Shown here in pieces: positions 34,579 to 46,700 of a stretch of 64,000 nucleotides of DNA. Positions within the stretch are counted from its first letter, which is position 1; each line of letters starts with the position of its first letter. Made by a program: the position numbers and the translations under genes. Location: the NCBI GenBank assembly GCA_030295235.1, contig AP026129.1, positions 1,324,846 to 1,388,845 on the forward strand. Direction: 5' to 3'. This stretch comes from Fistulifera solaris. Lineage: Eukaryota; Bacillariophyta; Bacillariophyceae; Naviculales; Stauroneidaceae. The notes beneath the pieces were generated by a model. That model saw only the letters and a program-made list of their open reading frames with translations, was not told the origin of the DNA and ran no database searches.

Positions 34579-36929
34579 TTAACACCTTTCCACTGTGTTA
34601 TTGCCTAGCAATATTTTGACAACCGACGAAATTGGTTTTGCCTTGGATACCAGCGTGTTGTTGGCGATTTGCATTAAAGCGCGTAAGGCACTTTCTTCAT
34701 GGATGTTGCTACAATTGTTGCTCCAGTAATCGGCTAGTGTATTGTAGGACGTAGAACTACCGAACTGAAAAGGTGTCATTGTTGTATTGAGCCCTTTCCA
34801 TGTCCACCACAGCCATCCCAACTTACTAGACTCCATCCTCTGAAAGACACTCACCGATGACTCATTCAGCTCGCCACTGACATGGGTCATAACGACTGGC
34901 ACGTTGTAGCTTTCTCTGCTTGCAATCAATGATTCTATGGTCTCCATTGCCATTTCCATTCCGTGTAAATGAAACCCAAGCGCTACATTTGTGTCATTGA
35001 CCGGTAAAGACCTCGGTGATTCGTACCCCAACAATTTCCTGCTAATATAATCATATGATTCAAATCAACTTCCCGGATGGCGGAAATGGTTTGTTCGTAC
35101 AATGCCCGTAATGGTTTATTGGAGGTTTCGTCACAGCCATTCCAGTGTCGAGTCGCCCATTCATCTTCTTGAAAATTCCAATCAACCGCGCTGAGCAGGT
35201 CGTATCCCGCTAACCACGGATGATCAGCATAGCGCCGGGCCAATTCTTGCCACAATGCGACTGTTTTGCGTCTATTTTCCGCATATTCCCACAGCGAAGG
35301 GTATTGTACATCAAAATCTGTGATTGGATCTAATCCTTGTCCTCCAGGTGCTGCCATTAAATCCAACATTACATAGAGTTCGTGATCCGTAGCCCATTCC
35401 ATTAGTTGATCCAACAAACGGAATCCAATAGCGGACCAAGTATCATACCCGGTCAGCGACTCTTCTTGTATCGGCAACGTAAAAAGTTCATAATGCAGGG
35501 GCACGCGAATGGCATTGAAACCGGTCACCTTAATTTCTTGCAAATCATCTTTCGTGACAAATGATTGCAGCCAGACTTGTTGAAAAGAACGACGAGCGTT
35601 CATCCCTACCGTTGTTTCGACTCGTTTCCACCATTCACGTGCGGAAATGGAAGAGGAATTCATCACCAGATTCGGGGCCATCCAGCCACCCAACGCAACA
35701 CCTCGTAGCAACAGAGGCTGATCTTGTGGATCACGTAAGGTGGTTCCCTGCGCGCGTACAAAGCCTGTGGCCGTATCCGTAAATGATGTGGGTGTCACTG
35801 TTGTGGGTGAGGACGAGGTAGATGTTGCTGTAGGTTCTGTTGTCGGAAGAATGTCCGCGCTGGGTCTCGGAGTTGAAAGGTTGTTGTTGGGTCTGGATGT
35901 GGGAGTCACCGTGGGAATCTCCACCTCCCAATCCCAACACCACCAGCGAAAGTTCCATCCTCCTTGTTCGACCGTCAATGTCATTGTAGTTAGAGCGGAT
36001 GGCGTCAAATAGACCCATTCCGAGGATACCTTTTCGTATTGGTACCAACTATTCGTTGCGGGCAACTGAGAAATCGTGAGAAGAATACGCTTGGATGCAT
36101 CCTCTTCCACATTCTCCAGTTCGACGCGAAAGGCTCCTTCGCCACTGGGGGTGGAAACACCAAAATGAAATTGATACCAACCTTGACGAGGTAACACAAT
36201 ATCATACATCACTAGATCCGAAGGATCCAACCAAGCCAAATTGGAAATTTCTTTTCCTTCAATGGTCATCCCTAGCATGAGACGATAATCTCGAGCCGCT
36301 TGATACGTTTGCATGCATTCGCTGGGGGGTGTAGGTGTAGTCGTCGTGTCCGGTACAAAAACGACCTTCGAGGGACTTATCGAAGGCGTCATCGATGGTA
36401 CCGTCGATACCTCCTCTTCCGGCGGCGGTGGTGGTGGTAGTTGGATTGTTCGCAGACACAGGGATTGTAAATTGAAGCCACCTTGTAGAATCTGTAATTT
36501 CATGGGAATCATAACGGCTGATGATTGATTGCTCAGCGGAGGAATTGTGAATTGCGACGTAACGGGTTGATAGTTATTCCAGTCGCCCGTGATGGGCATT
36601 TCGAACAAATGGGTATAGTATTGCCGTGTTTCGGCATGTACGACCATGACTTTTCCTTCGCCGGTAGGACTCGCGACCCTCCATTCGATTTCGTTATAAG
36701 AAGCAGAAGGAATTTCGTACACGACCCAATCGTGTACATCCAAATATCCCAATGCATCGGAAACCGGCAAGACACCTTGCATGGACGTATAATTTGTAGC
36801 CGTTAGAAAGAGAGTGCAATCCTGAGCCACGGCGACAGAGAAGCCGAACACGAGCACGGAAACAACGACCGTTGTTGTTCGTTTGCGTTTTCGGCTGCAC
36901 TTGTCTTGATGCCACCAAAAGAAGTTCAT
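34579..36929 (-). CDS. CBM6 - CBM6 - GH5-like protein, catalytic Glu absent
   Basis: I start at the ATG at 36929 (MNFFWWHQDKCSRKRKRTTTV), which begins a basic N-terminus followed by a hydrophobic VVVSVLVFGFSVAVA: a signal peptide or signal anchor. Two CBM6-like domains (TNYTSMQGV...DVHDWVVYEI; ARDYRLMLG...DPSDLVMYDI) are separated by a Pro linker, then a Ser/Thr/Pro linker leads to the GH5-like domain (LLRGVALGGW, VTGFNAIRVPLHYELF, HPWLAGYDLL, NHMIILAGNCWG). The acid/base site reads S580-A581-V; the nucleophile strand reads VPVVMTHVSGEL, with His where Glu is expected. About 783 residues after adding one base to the GG at 35003-35004, which otherwise splits the frame. No C-terminal CBM6, unlike the paralogue at 32081. 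Confidence 0.82.
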
Positions 36930-37418
36930 TGTTGCGTTGCGTTGCGTTCTCCTGCGCGGATTGATGGGACGAGGGAGCCAATAGTCTAAAAGGAATGTCA
37001 AAGGGATGCTTATCGTCAATCTTCATTACAATACTAGTGATTGATTGATTGATTGATTGATTGATAAAGGAACGTTGTTGTTGTCGTCAATCGATGTCGC
37101 GCAAGAAAAAAAAACGTGCAAGGCGGCCGAAAAAGGCCCGACAAATTTGTGCTTGGAGTTTTTACGAAAAGTACTCTTGGGAACACCCGTTTTCACACTC
37201 TTGGGTCTTGGGGGTGCGGTCAATTGTCGCACCAGGTTTCGCTGGCGAGACACCGCGACACGCAAAACCTCTTCCCTCGTTGGAGACGCGGCAAGCCAGC
37301 CAGAAGTGATCTTTCGTTTATTAGGCTGATCGTATGATTATTGTATTATGAACGCTAGTTATGATATGAATTATAAAACCAAGATGGATGCACCAGCTTT
37401 GTGTGAGTGGAGGCTTCT
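36930..37418. other. Intergenic with TGAT repeat
   Basis: No gene is supported. A (TGAT)n tract of about seven units lies near 37036-37066. Open frames at 37057-37337 occur in all three plus frames and look like chance. Confidence 0.5.
37036..37066. repeat. (TGAT)n microsatellite
   Basis: Seven to eight tandem tetranucleotides, about 100 bp upstream of the minus-strand gene starting at 36929. Confidence 0.9.
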
Positions 37419-38294
37419 TTATTTCTGATACGTGCTGGATCGAGCCATGCCGATGATCGGATCGTAATCGTAGACGGCGGCTCCTCCGGATTTGGGGAAA
37501 CGTAAGACCAAGGTTTGTTTCCCACCGATAGTTTCCACTTTAGGATATCCTGTGGGCATTTTCACAATACGACCATCTACGCTGATATTTTGTGCCAACA
37601 AGAGAGGAATGCCGGCACCGAGATCTCCGTTCTTAATTTTCTTGTTGCGGCCTTGAATTTCAATGCCGACATCAATGAAATCACCGGTACCGTCTTGGCA
37701 CGGACTGCACCATTTCCAATGCAAGAGTTGGACGGAGAATTTGAAATCACCCGGCAAGACTTTCAGCAGTTCTCCGGTATTGGAAACAACTTCACCACCT
37801 TCCATCATAATGTAAGCGTCAATTTGAATGGAGCCGACATTCGAGACGTCCGACGTGAAGGAGAATGACTTGGCATCAAGACCGTACAAATCGGTGTTAA
37901 ACAAAGAAGTGAAAGCGAATTTCCGACTAGCAAACGACTCGATGGTGTGTTTGATTTTTCCGGCCTTGCCCACAACCTTAGCAGTCTTGCCGCTCACTTC
38001 ACGAAGGAAACTCATTCTCATCGTGACCGCATTGGGATCGGAGATTCCCGGATAGCGATTATCGTAAAGGGTGATCTTTCCGCTGTTGCCGTGGGTAAAG
38101 GCGGACGTGTGAATAATGGGTTCAGGTTGTTCCGAGGGTGCTTCGCTCGGGCTCGCTGTAGGAGTGGGAGTGGGAGGACGAAGTGACGGTGTACCGCTGG
38201 GTACTTCGGACGAGATATCTTCAGCCTTTATTTGGCTTATTGTCCATGCGAACAGCATGAAAGCTTTCACGAGTACTGTCATTGACTTTGGCAT
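37419..38294 (-). CDS. Secreted protein of unknown family
   Basis: I start at the ATG at 38294 because MPKSMTVLVKAFMLFAWTI is a good signal peptide ending near KAED; the frame is open to 38468. A short Thr/Pro linker (PTPTPTASPSEAPSEQP) precedes a ~220-residue domain of beta-rich appearance: GKITLYDNRYPG, FAFTSLFNTDLYG, SVQLLHWKWCSPCQDGTGDFIDVG, and a tail YDPIIGMARSST. The CSPC pair may form a disulfide. I do not recognise the family. It lies within the CBM6 cluster and shares its linker style, which suggests the same compartment. Confidence 0.72.
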   Translation of the reverse strand: MPKSMTVLVKAFMLFAWTISQIKAEDISSEVPSGTPSLRPPTPTPTASPSEAPSEQPEPIIHTSAFTHGNSGKITLYDNRYPGISDPNAVTMRMSFLREVSGKTAKVVGKAGKIKHTIESFASRKFAFTSLFNTDLYGLDAKSFSFTSDVSNVGSIQIDAYIMMEGGEVVSNTGELLKVLPGDFKFSVQLLHWKWCSPCQDGTGDFIDVGIEIQGRNKKIKNGDLGAGIPLLLAQNISVDGRIVKMPTGYPKVETIGGKQTLVLRFPKSGGAAVYDYDPIIGMARSSTYQK

Positions 38295-39515
38295 AGTTAA
38301 AAGAGGGCCGCAATTTGTTTCGTTTTCGAGGTGCTCGATGGAGCTCGATTGATTTTTTTTAGAACAAGTGAAAGGAAAAATAAAAATAGATCGTTCAGTT
38401 CGTGAAATAGTGATCGTGGGGCAAATCTTTTGCGGAAGAAAGGTACGGTACCGGTAATCCTCCGGCAAAGAATGTTCACTGAGACCCGGTTGGAGTTGGA
38501 GTTAAAGGTTTCAAATAATGGGTGTACAAGTACAGGCATACATTAAATCGTAAGTCGGCGCAAACGACAACGGGCTAGCGCTAACGGCTAGCGGGTGATT
38601 GACTGGTTGACTGCAAGGTACTAATTAGTTGTTGGTAATTTTCACAAGGTTACAAATCATAGAGCACAAGAACACATGAACGCAGAGTCATGTGTCCTGT
38701 GTCCTGTGTCTTGTGCATGCACCAGTAGCAATCAAGACTAGGGTCACATGTCTTCTTGCTCTTGTCCGCATTTCTACGAACACTACTAGGAATTTAACGG
38801 ATGCTTTCTTAATAAATCTAAGCAAATGACTGATGTCCCAAAATCCAAGTTGTATGCACTGTGGAGCTGAGGAGTGGGTGATACTATTGACGTAAACTTC
38901 GGGAGTTGGCTTTTGGATCTTATCTCGAATAGGTCTTTCACGCTATTCCTAGCTGGGGAGTTTTTTTGTCGCAAATTTCTCTCTTTTACGTATGGATTTA
39001 AGGATAAGGACACAAATTTGATCTCATTCCCAAGTGGCATGTCAAAGTCTTACACTCACGAGATGCAGATCATCGAAATGAGGACAACAACATCAGTGGC
39101 GGTGAAAACGGCATTCCATGGCAATAGAGGACCACGAATAGATAGGTAACTAGTAGAGAAGCCTAGTCAGGTCTCTTCTATAAAATGGCACACACAGATT
39201 CAATTCTTTCATTCAAAATTGAACTGGGAAATGGAGAATCCGAACGATTTATTTTGTTGCATGCCCTTGAGCTGAAATATTCTCCTTTTTTATAATACAA
39301 TGTGTCTGCAGTATATATTTGATGGAACAAGCGATAAATCCCGAGAAAGCTTCCGACTGACGAAGGATTCATGACTACCCAGCCCGGAGCCCGCGCACGG
39401 TGCTTGCTTGTACGTCAGAAGAAAACCTAATGGATGTCTGCCATAAGCGGGCCATCAATCCACGTGCAGCTTCGTTCCTCTGTTGTTGGAATTGTTTCAT
39501 TTATCTGTCAACATT
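38295..39515. other. Intergenic, no gene seen
   Basis: 1.2 kb without a supported gene. A small imperfect repeat of TGTGTCCTGTG/CACAAGAACACATG lies near 38660-38715. Open frames at 38786-39149 on both strands lack any domain. Confidence 0.45.
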
Positions 39516-40923
39516 TTAAAAGGGCGAAGAACAGTCATGAGGCGGCCGCACCGGTGCTTCGGAGCTAGTTCTCGTAAACGTCGCTGCTGTCGTCGGTTCC
39601 ATAGTCGGTGGACCGGGAATTTGAAACGGAGGTACCACAGCAGTGGTTTCTCGAAAGCAAAGAGATTGCAAATTCCAACCATCACTGTAAATTTTCATTT
39701 CGAGCTCGAATGGTGTAGTTGTCGAGGCGGGCAACGAGAATACGGTACTGGCCACTTGCCACGTTGTCCAATTCCCCGTCAAGGGTAATTCATTTTGCAG
39801 CATCAACGGTGTTTGCGATGCGGCATCGATCAACAAAAATGATCCCATTCCTTCAGGACTGGCGACCATAGTGTCTAATTGGTACGTTCCGGCTGGCAAA
39901 GTTAAATTGTAAACGACCCAATCACCCGAGTCCAAGTAACCCACGTAATCCGTACCCGCTTCGTAGCTCACACCTGACATAGAAGCATAGTCAGATGCAT
40001 TCAAGAACAAGTTGCATTCATCAAGACTGATCACAGGCGGAAGTATGGAGGTGGCTGGAACAGAGACGGGGGGTCGTTGCGGGGGCAATAGGCGTAGATA
40101 CCGGAGCCGCAACCGGTGTTACAACAGGAACCATCACCGAAGGTGCCAAAGGAACGGCGACAGGTGTCACAACTGGAGTAAATAGAGGAGGCATTGCTTC
40201 TGGCGCCATTGGAATTACCACCGAAGGGGTAACTGGAACAAGAGGAGCTGCTATAGGAGCACTTGTCAACGTTGCTGGAGCCGTGGTCAGTGATAATTTT
40301 GTCGGAGAAGTGGTTACCGAGACTGGCGTCATTACGGGAGCCATGGTTGTCGAGACAGTAGGTGATGAAACAACATCAATCGGCAATAAATTCATCCATT
40401 GCAAACTCCATCCTCCTTGATCAACAAAAAGTTCGATGGTATGCAACCCCACGGGCAAGGTCAAATTTGTGGAAACTGTCGTCCAAGCATCTGCCGTAGA
40501 AGGCAAATTCGAAAATGTCGCCAAAACCGCACGCGTGTCGACTGAAACCACACGCACGGATCCCCCTTCCGTCGCGGACGAAATCCTTAACGACAATTGA
40601 TACAGTCCGTCCTCGGGTATGCCCACCACATAACGCAGCCAGTCATTTTGTTGTAAATTCATGACACTCTTCGTTCCTTCGGACGATACAGCTACTGTGG
40701 CTGTACTGGGTGTTTGTACAAAGGATGCTGTAGCATAATCAGCGGCCGAAATAAGACTGGTAAAAGCAGGATGCTGGGAGCCCCATTGCAATTGTCGTGT
40801 GTGTTGTGGGGAAGATTGCGTTCGTCGTCGTCGTCGTACGGATTCTGCGTCACCGTACGGACACGTAGCATTGACTGCCAAAGCAGTAATTACAAGAATG
40901 GTTGCAGACGCAAGGACTCTCAT
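39516..40923 (-). CDS. Secreted protein with two CBM6-like domains
   Basis: ATG at 40923 starts a signal peptide (MRVLASATILVITALAVNA) and a 468-residue protein. Domain 1 has SAADYATASF, QQNDWLRYVVGI, RISSATEGGSVRVVS and GGWSLQWMNL; a Val/Pro/Thr linker follows (VTPVAVPLAPSVM-type); domain 2 has ASDYASMSG, YLDSGDWVVYNL, PLTGNWTTWQV and DGWNLQSLCF. The layout mirrors the gene at 30096 and domain 2 resembles the first CBM6 of the 34579-36929 gene. The frame breaks at the G6 run 40068-40073; removing one base joins it and gives a length divisible by three. No catalytic domain. Confidence 0.85.
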
Positions 40924-41524
40924 TCGTCGTTTTGAAAGAAGAAAAATATGTAAAGACTTCTGGTGGGGGTTGCACTCGCGCGCGACAAGATCTATCTGGG
41001 AAATTGGGAAATGAGGATCGGCTTTTCTTGTAAGTACAACAAGAACGAACAAGCAGCTGCCTGTAACAAAGGATATAATAATATTACCGACGGTGGTGAT
41101 GCGAAAGAAAAAAGCCATCGGCATCATCATCTCGCAACAATAGGCTTCGCAGGCATTTTCTGGACTTTTTACAACTACTTGTTGTTTTTGGCAGATACTC
41201 AAAGTCCACTCTATACTATCTACTCAAATGCCAACACTCAGACAACATCAAGGGCCTTATTATGATGAAATCAGCATCGTGAATGAGTTTCCCGTGATTG
41301 AGTTTTATTCCCCCCGCCGTCTGTCGCTCGTGTGTGCCGATCCGAAGCCAAAGCACGTTTCCATGGGCGGCCAGTCGAGCAAGACGAGTGGATGATTCTC
41401 TTTGCTTTAGATTGCTTTAAGACCAATCACTCTATCTTCCTTTGCGTTTGTTCTTTTTTCGAGCATTTTTAGAATAAGATAACAACTGATTTCAAAACAC
41501 TAACTTAAAAAAAGTTGTGGAAGA
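40924..41524. other. Divergent promoter region
   Basis: About 600 bp between a minus-strand gene starting at 40923 and a plus-strand gene starting at 41525, so it should contain both promoters. No element can be named. Confidence 0.45.
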
Positions 41525-43364
41525 ATGGCGACACCAGCCGAATTAATTCAAAAACAACACGAGGAAGCCCTTTCGTTGCTCTCCATCGATTCTTCGAAAT
41601 ATTGTCCTTGCGCCGAACGACTCAATCATGGGGAACTTCCATTGACCACGAAACGCTCTCCTACTGCTAATCAACCATCGTGGTCGAGTCGGGTTCGAAT
41701 TGATGTCACACCTCTTCAAGAAATTGTTCGAGAAGGATACAATGTTAATTATCATTCGAATGAAAAAACTAGCTCCAGCAATACGAATTTGTGGCATCCC
41801 GTGACCGCCGCACAACACAATGTCTCTGTGTGTCGACCATCTCACGATCAATGGGGTATCGGAAAGATTGTTTTAATTTTTTGCGATGATTTCTTGCAGC
41901 AGTGTTATCATTTTCCGTATTGGCAGATGCGTGCCGACATTCGTGCCGCTGTACAACCTATTTTGGATGTACTGGGCATACAGGTATCGCAATGTGTGAG
42001 ATTGCTGCTAGCCTCCTTGCCACCCCAAACCACCATTCCGTTGCATCAAGACAGTGGTGAATGGGTCCATCAGACACATCGTGTCCATGTGCCCATTTTA
42101 GTACCATCGCCCGAGGATATTTTGTTTCGTTCGGGCCCCGATGATGCGACACTCCAACGGATCGATTGCCACGAAGGTCATGTCTTTGAAATTAACAATG
42201 CCCAACGACATGCCGTCACCAACGGAAGTTCTGAACACTATCGTGTGCATTTGATTCTAGATTACATGGATCAACCTTTTCGATTGCCGCCCGTTGTGTT
42301 GACGCCAGGGGAAGTCTTGTATCAGACACGACGATCTTTGAACCGCGTTTGCGATCAAGGCAGTCGTCCCACGCCCTCGTTCATGATTTTGGGTGCTCAA
42401 AAAGCCGGTACCACGAGTTTGTACCAGTATTTGACGCAACACGATTTAGTCATTCCTGCGAAACGACGAGAAACTCACTGTCTTGACTGGCGTTGGGATG
42501 AGAAGCTGAAAACCGTTGAGCAACAACGAGAATGGTGTCAGAAATTTTATCACACGGAAGAATTGTACAAGCACGCCGCTTGTTTGACGGGTGATTCGAC
42601 TCCGAGTTATCTACTGGACAGTCGCCGCGTGATTCCTCGTATCCAAGCCATCTTCAATTGGCCTTTGCGATTCTTTGTGATGGTCCGTGAACCCGTAGCA
42701 CGGGCCGAGTCGCATTATGCCATGGTCACGAGTCCCGTGGGGACCGAAGCGCAGCTGAAAACGCGGGGTGTGGAATGGCGGAACAAGTCCTTTTGGCAAG
42801 TTGTGCAAGAAGACTTGCAACAAATGCACGATTGTGGCTTGTTGCCGCATTGGAATGTGGAAGAAGGCATTTTTGATGCGAATGTTTGGAAGGAATTCAG
42901 TGGGAGTGCCGCCGAAGACCAGGCGTGGTCGTTGTATTTGGAGCGGCATGTTCTCTTGAATACTGGTTCGTATGGCTTGCTCGCACGGGGCCTCTACGAA
43001 TTGCAATTGCGATCTTGGTTGAAGACGTTTCGTGCAGGGCAATTTCTCGTGTTGGTGCTGGAACGGGATTTGGCGGATACCGAGTCTATACATCGCACTA
43101 TGCAACGAGCTTGGGCGCATTTGGGAATTCCGGGAATTACTTCTTTGGATGACACCTCCGCTCAGAATACGCGGGAGTACAAGAGCTTTGTGGAGGAAGA
43201 AAACGAAGAAAAGAAAAGAAGAAGGTGGTGAGTCTTCATTAGGAGGAACGAGGATGGCTAAGAAAGAGTATTTGCAACGCTTCTTTCAACCCTACAACGA
43301 GCGACTCGAGCAATTAATGGAACAGCACGGATGGGGTAGTCATAATTGGAGTTATGAATTGTAA
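41525..43364 (+). CDS. 2OG-dependent hydroxylase - sulfotransferase fusion
   Basis: About 612 residues. The N-terminal half matches the aspartyl/asparaginyl beta-hydroxylase fold: Fe(II) ligands H174 and D176 (IPLHQDSGEW) and H229 (AQRHAV), and R240 (SEHYRVHLILDY) for 2-oxoglutarate. The C-terminal half is a sulfotransferase: PAPS 5'-phosphosulfate loop MILGAQKAGTTSLYQYL with K293, and 3'-phosphate loop VREPVARAESHYAM. No signal peptide or membrane segment is visible, so it is probably cytosolic unless an internal signal exists. A hydroxylase that makes the hydroxyl then sulfated is an attractive reading, but the substrate is unknown. Near the end one extra A in the run at about 43209-43212 breaks the frame; correction leads to EYLQRFFQPYNERLEQLM and the stop at 43362. 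Confidence 0.88.
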
Positions 43365-43722
43365 ATTGTTGTGATTAAAAAATTTTCTTTTTTCTTTTTG
43401 CTGAATGGGTAATGGTAATGAATGGTAATGGGGACATGAAGGCGACAGAATGAACTATCGATGAGAAAGCACTACGTAGACGTTTTCTTCCTGCAATATC
43501 GGCGCGCGTTGTTGTTTTCTACAATCCAATCTCGCCAGCCAAGCTCCGCCTCAGTGGACATCATCTCAAATACGTAGTAATAATGGAGAGATTTCGAAGG
43601 ATTTTTGGTTGTTTCAATTCTTTGATTGCTTGCTTCTTGACATCTTAAGAAATCATATCACTTGCAACTGTCTATTGTTTCACAACACTACCAGATAGAA
43701 CGCCGAAAGAAACGACGATAGA
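43365..43722. other. Intergenic, no gene seen
   Basis: 358 bp between two plus-strand genes; AT-rich with T runs just after 43365, which may serve as the 3' end signal of the fusion gene. Nothing coding. Confidence 0.45.
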
Positions 43723-46700
43723 ATGAATCCGCCGCGTTTGTCCTATGCCGAACGCAAACGATTGCGCGAAGGTTTGCATATGCGACAGGATTCGACCGGA
43801 AGTGTCGGGCACTCGTTTTACGCCACAAATGACAGAATCACACCGAACAAAGAAAAGAGAAAACATCGTCGTCGACCAAAAAAGTCACAGCAGCCCATCA
43901 GCGTGGAAACGGCTTTAGACACGATCAACGACTCCTCGTCCGAACATTTGAACGAACCGTTTCACGCTTCATCAAAAAGCCTCACTGGAAAGTTACCCGC
44001 CAGTCGCAATCATCCACGCACGAGTGTCACGAGCCTTCAGTCCGAAGATAGTCTACGATACTCCACGATACTCCCTCCCATGTCCACCATTGAAGGTATT
44101 TCTGTAGAAGATTACGGTCTTGATGCTAGACGATCGTCGGAATTGGATATAGCGGCATTTTCGGCCATGGTTTTGTCTCAAGAGAATCCTACTACGAGTC
44201 CAGCAGCAGCTGCTGTCGCAGCTCCAGCGCCCTTGCCGCTGGCGTCGCGACCACCGCGACCGAAACCACGAACAAAGGAGCAAGAAGATGATGACTACGA
44301 TGCGGATGAAGATGAGAATCAAATAGAAGAATCGTCATCGGAATGGACCGAGGATGAAATGGAAAGTCTGTGGGATTTCGTTTCACGTTGGTTGGATCCC
44401 ACTGACTACTTGATGCAAGACGCCAAGATAGGAACCGATGGGAACCCGTATTTTGATCAGAATGAGGAACGATGGTGGTCTCTCGCAGCTACCGTGCGAA
44501 ACGTTTTTTACAATCCGCTGGAGCCTGAATTCACGTCGTTGCAACAATTCTCGTGGGCCATCGTAATTGGTGTGGTTATGGGGGTCTATGTGAGCTTTTG
44601 GAAATCACTGATTGAAGGAGGCGTTGAGTTTATGTGGAAGACACTGCCGGCGGAGTTATTGCGTCTGGGTGTCTTTACCGATCTTCATGGCTCGTTTCCC
44701 CTTTATCATTACATGTGGCTCTGTCCTGCTCTATGGGGAGGAATATTGTCTTACCTGTTCGTCATCTTACCATTCAAAATACCAGATCAAAATGAATGGA
44801 TTACCGGCGTGCATTCCAAAGGCATCTTGGATCACCGGGGATTTGGCGCTTTGTTTGTACTGTCGACGCTGGCAATGATGTCTGGACTCAGTCTTGGACC
44901 CGAACTGCCGTTGGTGCTAACCGCCGGGATGGTAGGATCCTGGTTTGGGCTCTTATGTAAGCAGAGTATGTTGCAGGCCCGTGTATTAAATCTTACCGCA
45001 GCATCGGCTGCCGTCGGAGGTTTTTTCGGTTTCCCTATGGCGGGTGCTGTGTTCGTATTGGAAATACCGCATCGAATGGGTCTGCAGTATTTTGAAGCTT
45101 TGTCGCCAGCGACAATATCATCGATTGTGGCTGTTCTTACCAATCGCCTCATCATCAACAATGATGTCACCGGATATTACAGTTATCCCTTTCTTTCCGC
45201 ATCATTGCCCAGTGAGATATTCACCAGTGCCATTGTGTACGGATTGTATGGTGCACTCGTCGGACTATTGTATGGGAAGGGAGCGTTGCTTTTCAAGGGG
45301 TATGTGCACGAATTTTTCAAAATTCCTTCAAAACACAACCAGCATATCACGGACGTCTCTTCTTCAAAGGAAGAGGAGACTCCCTTAATGGTTTCGTCCC
45401 GAAGAAAGAGAAAGAAGCGGCGACCGCCAACACAACAGCCAACTTGGAGAGAGCGCGTTTTCGGATTCGGCTGTATTTTCATCAAGGATGAGAAAACACG
45501 TGCTGGTTTTGCTGGTTTTCTGGCGGGTGCTCTGGTAGGTCTCGTCGGTATGTATCTTCCTCATACAATGTTCTGGGGTGAAGCGCAGCTCCAAAATTTG
45601 ATTGATAAAGGAAGAACGCCGCTGCCCATCTTCACCACTGGCATTGAACCCACAGCCACCCTCACAGCGCGAAGTATGTGTATCATTGACCCCAAGGATC
45701 ACGGTGCTGTACTTCAAGGGTTTGGCATTGGCTGCTCCCTTCTCATTACCTTCGCGAAAATTGTGGTCGTTGGTTTGAGTCTTGGTACAGGAATCGTCGG
45801 TGGACACTTTTGGGGACCGCTGTTCTGCGGCTGTTCGGCTGCACACTTGTTCACGGATGTGTCCGTATGGTTATCGAAGACGTACGGAGTTGGTGCAAGT
45901 CTGTCGGCCTATCCATGCGTAGTCATTCTTTGTACGATGGGAAGTGCACATGTTGTGACCTATCGAGCTCACATGGCAATAATGCTGATATTGACTCTCA
46001 CCATTAGTGCATTCAACCCGCAAAATGAGACAGAAGGCGTGGGAGTGGTTGGTGTCTCCGGCGACTACTCTGCCGTTTTCCCGCTACTAGTAGTTTCTGT
46101 GTTTGTGGCACTCATGGCATCGCGAAAATTTATTTTTTACACCGCACAGCGTAGTAGAGGCGATATTCTGGCTGTTCCGGAAGTTCTCTGTGAGCCTGGA
46201 ATGAAGGGGCGACCTGCCGTTATCGAGTACGTGGACGGAAGCGACGACGTTGACTTTGATAATGGCGAGGGGTATGCATACATGGTTTCTAGTGCGATAG
46301 AACCAGCACCACACGAGACGGTTCATGTCAATATCGCAGGAGCCGACTACGAAGCAACACACGTAAGTCCTCCTCCTAGAAGAAGTCCAAATCAGCATGA
46401 CATAGAGTGGGGATTTGCAAAGGCAAACGCAGAATCGTCCGAGTCAAGAAAACGAACGTCTGTTACAGAAAAAAGTAGGCAGGAAGAGTCGCCCAACCTG
46501 GATCTATTTTCAACGGCACGTCTGGATGAACTTCTGAAAGAGCCCTTAGAAACGGATGTTGAACCTGTCCAAACCAATCATCGACGCTTCCACAGTGCTC
46601 CTTCGGTCCCCCGTGACGATGTTCGAGGGCGCTCGATTTCTCCAAAGCGACCTCATGCGGGTAACCGAGACCGTGCCGATAGCGGTAATCTCCGTAAACA

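Noticed and set aside
37057-37337. Three overlapping plus-strand ORFs downstream of the TGAT repeat
   Set aside because: All three frames are open over the same short GC-richer stretch, which is expected by chance; none has a recognisable motif.
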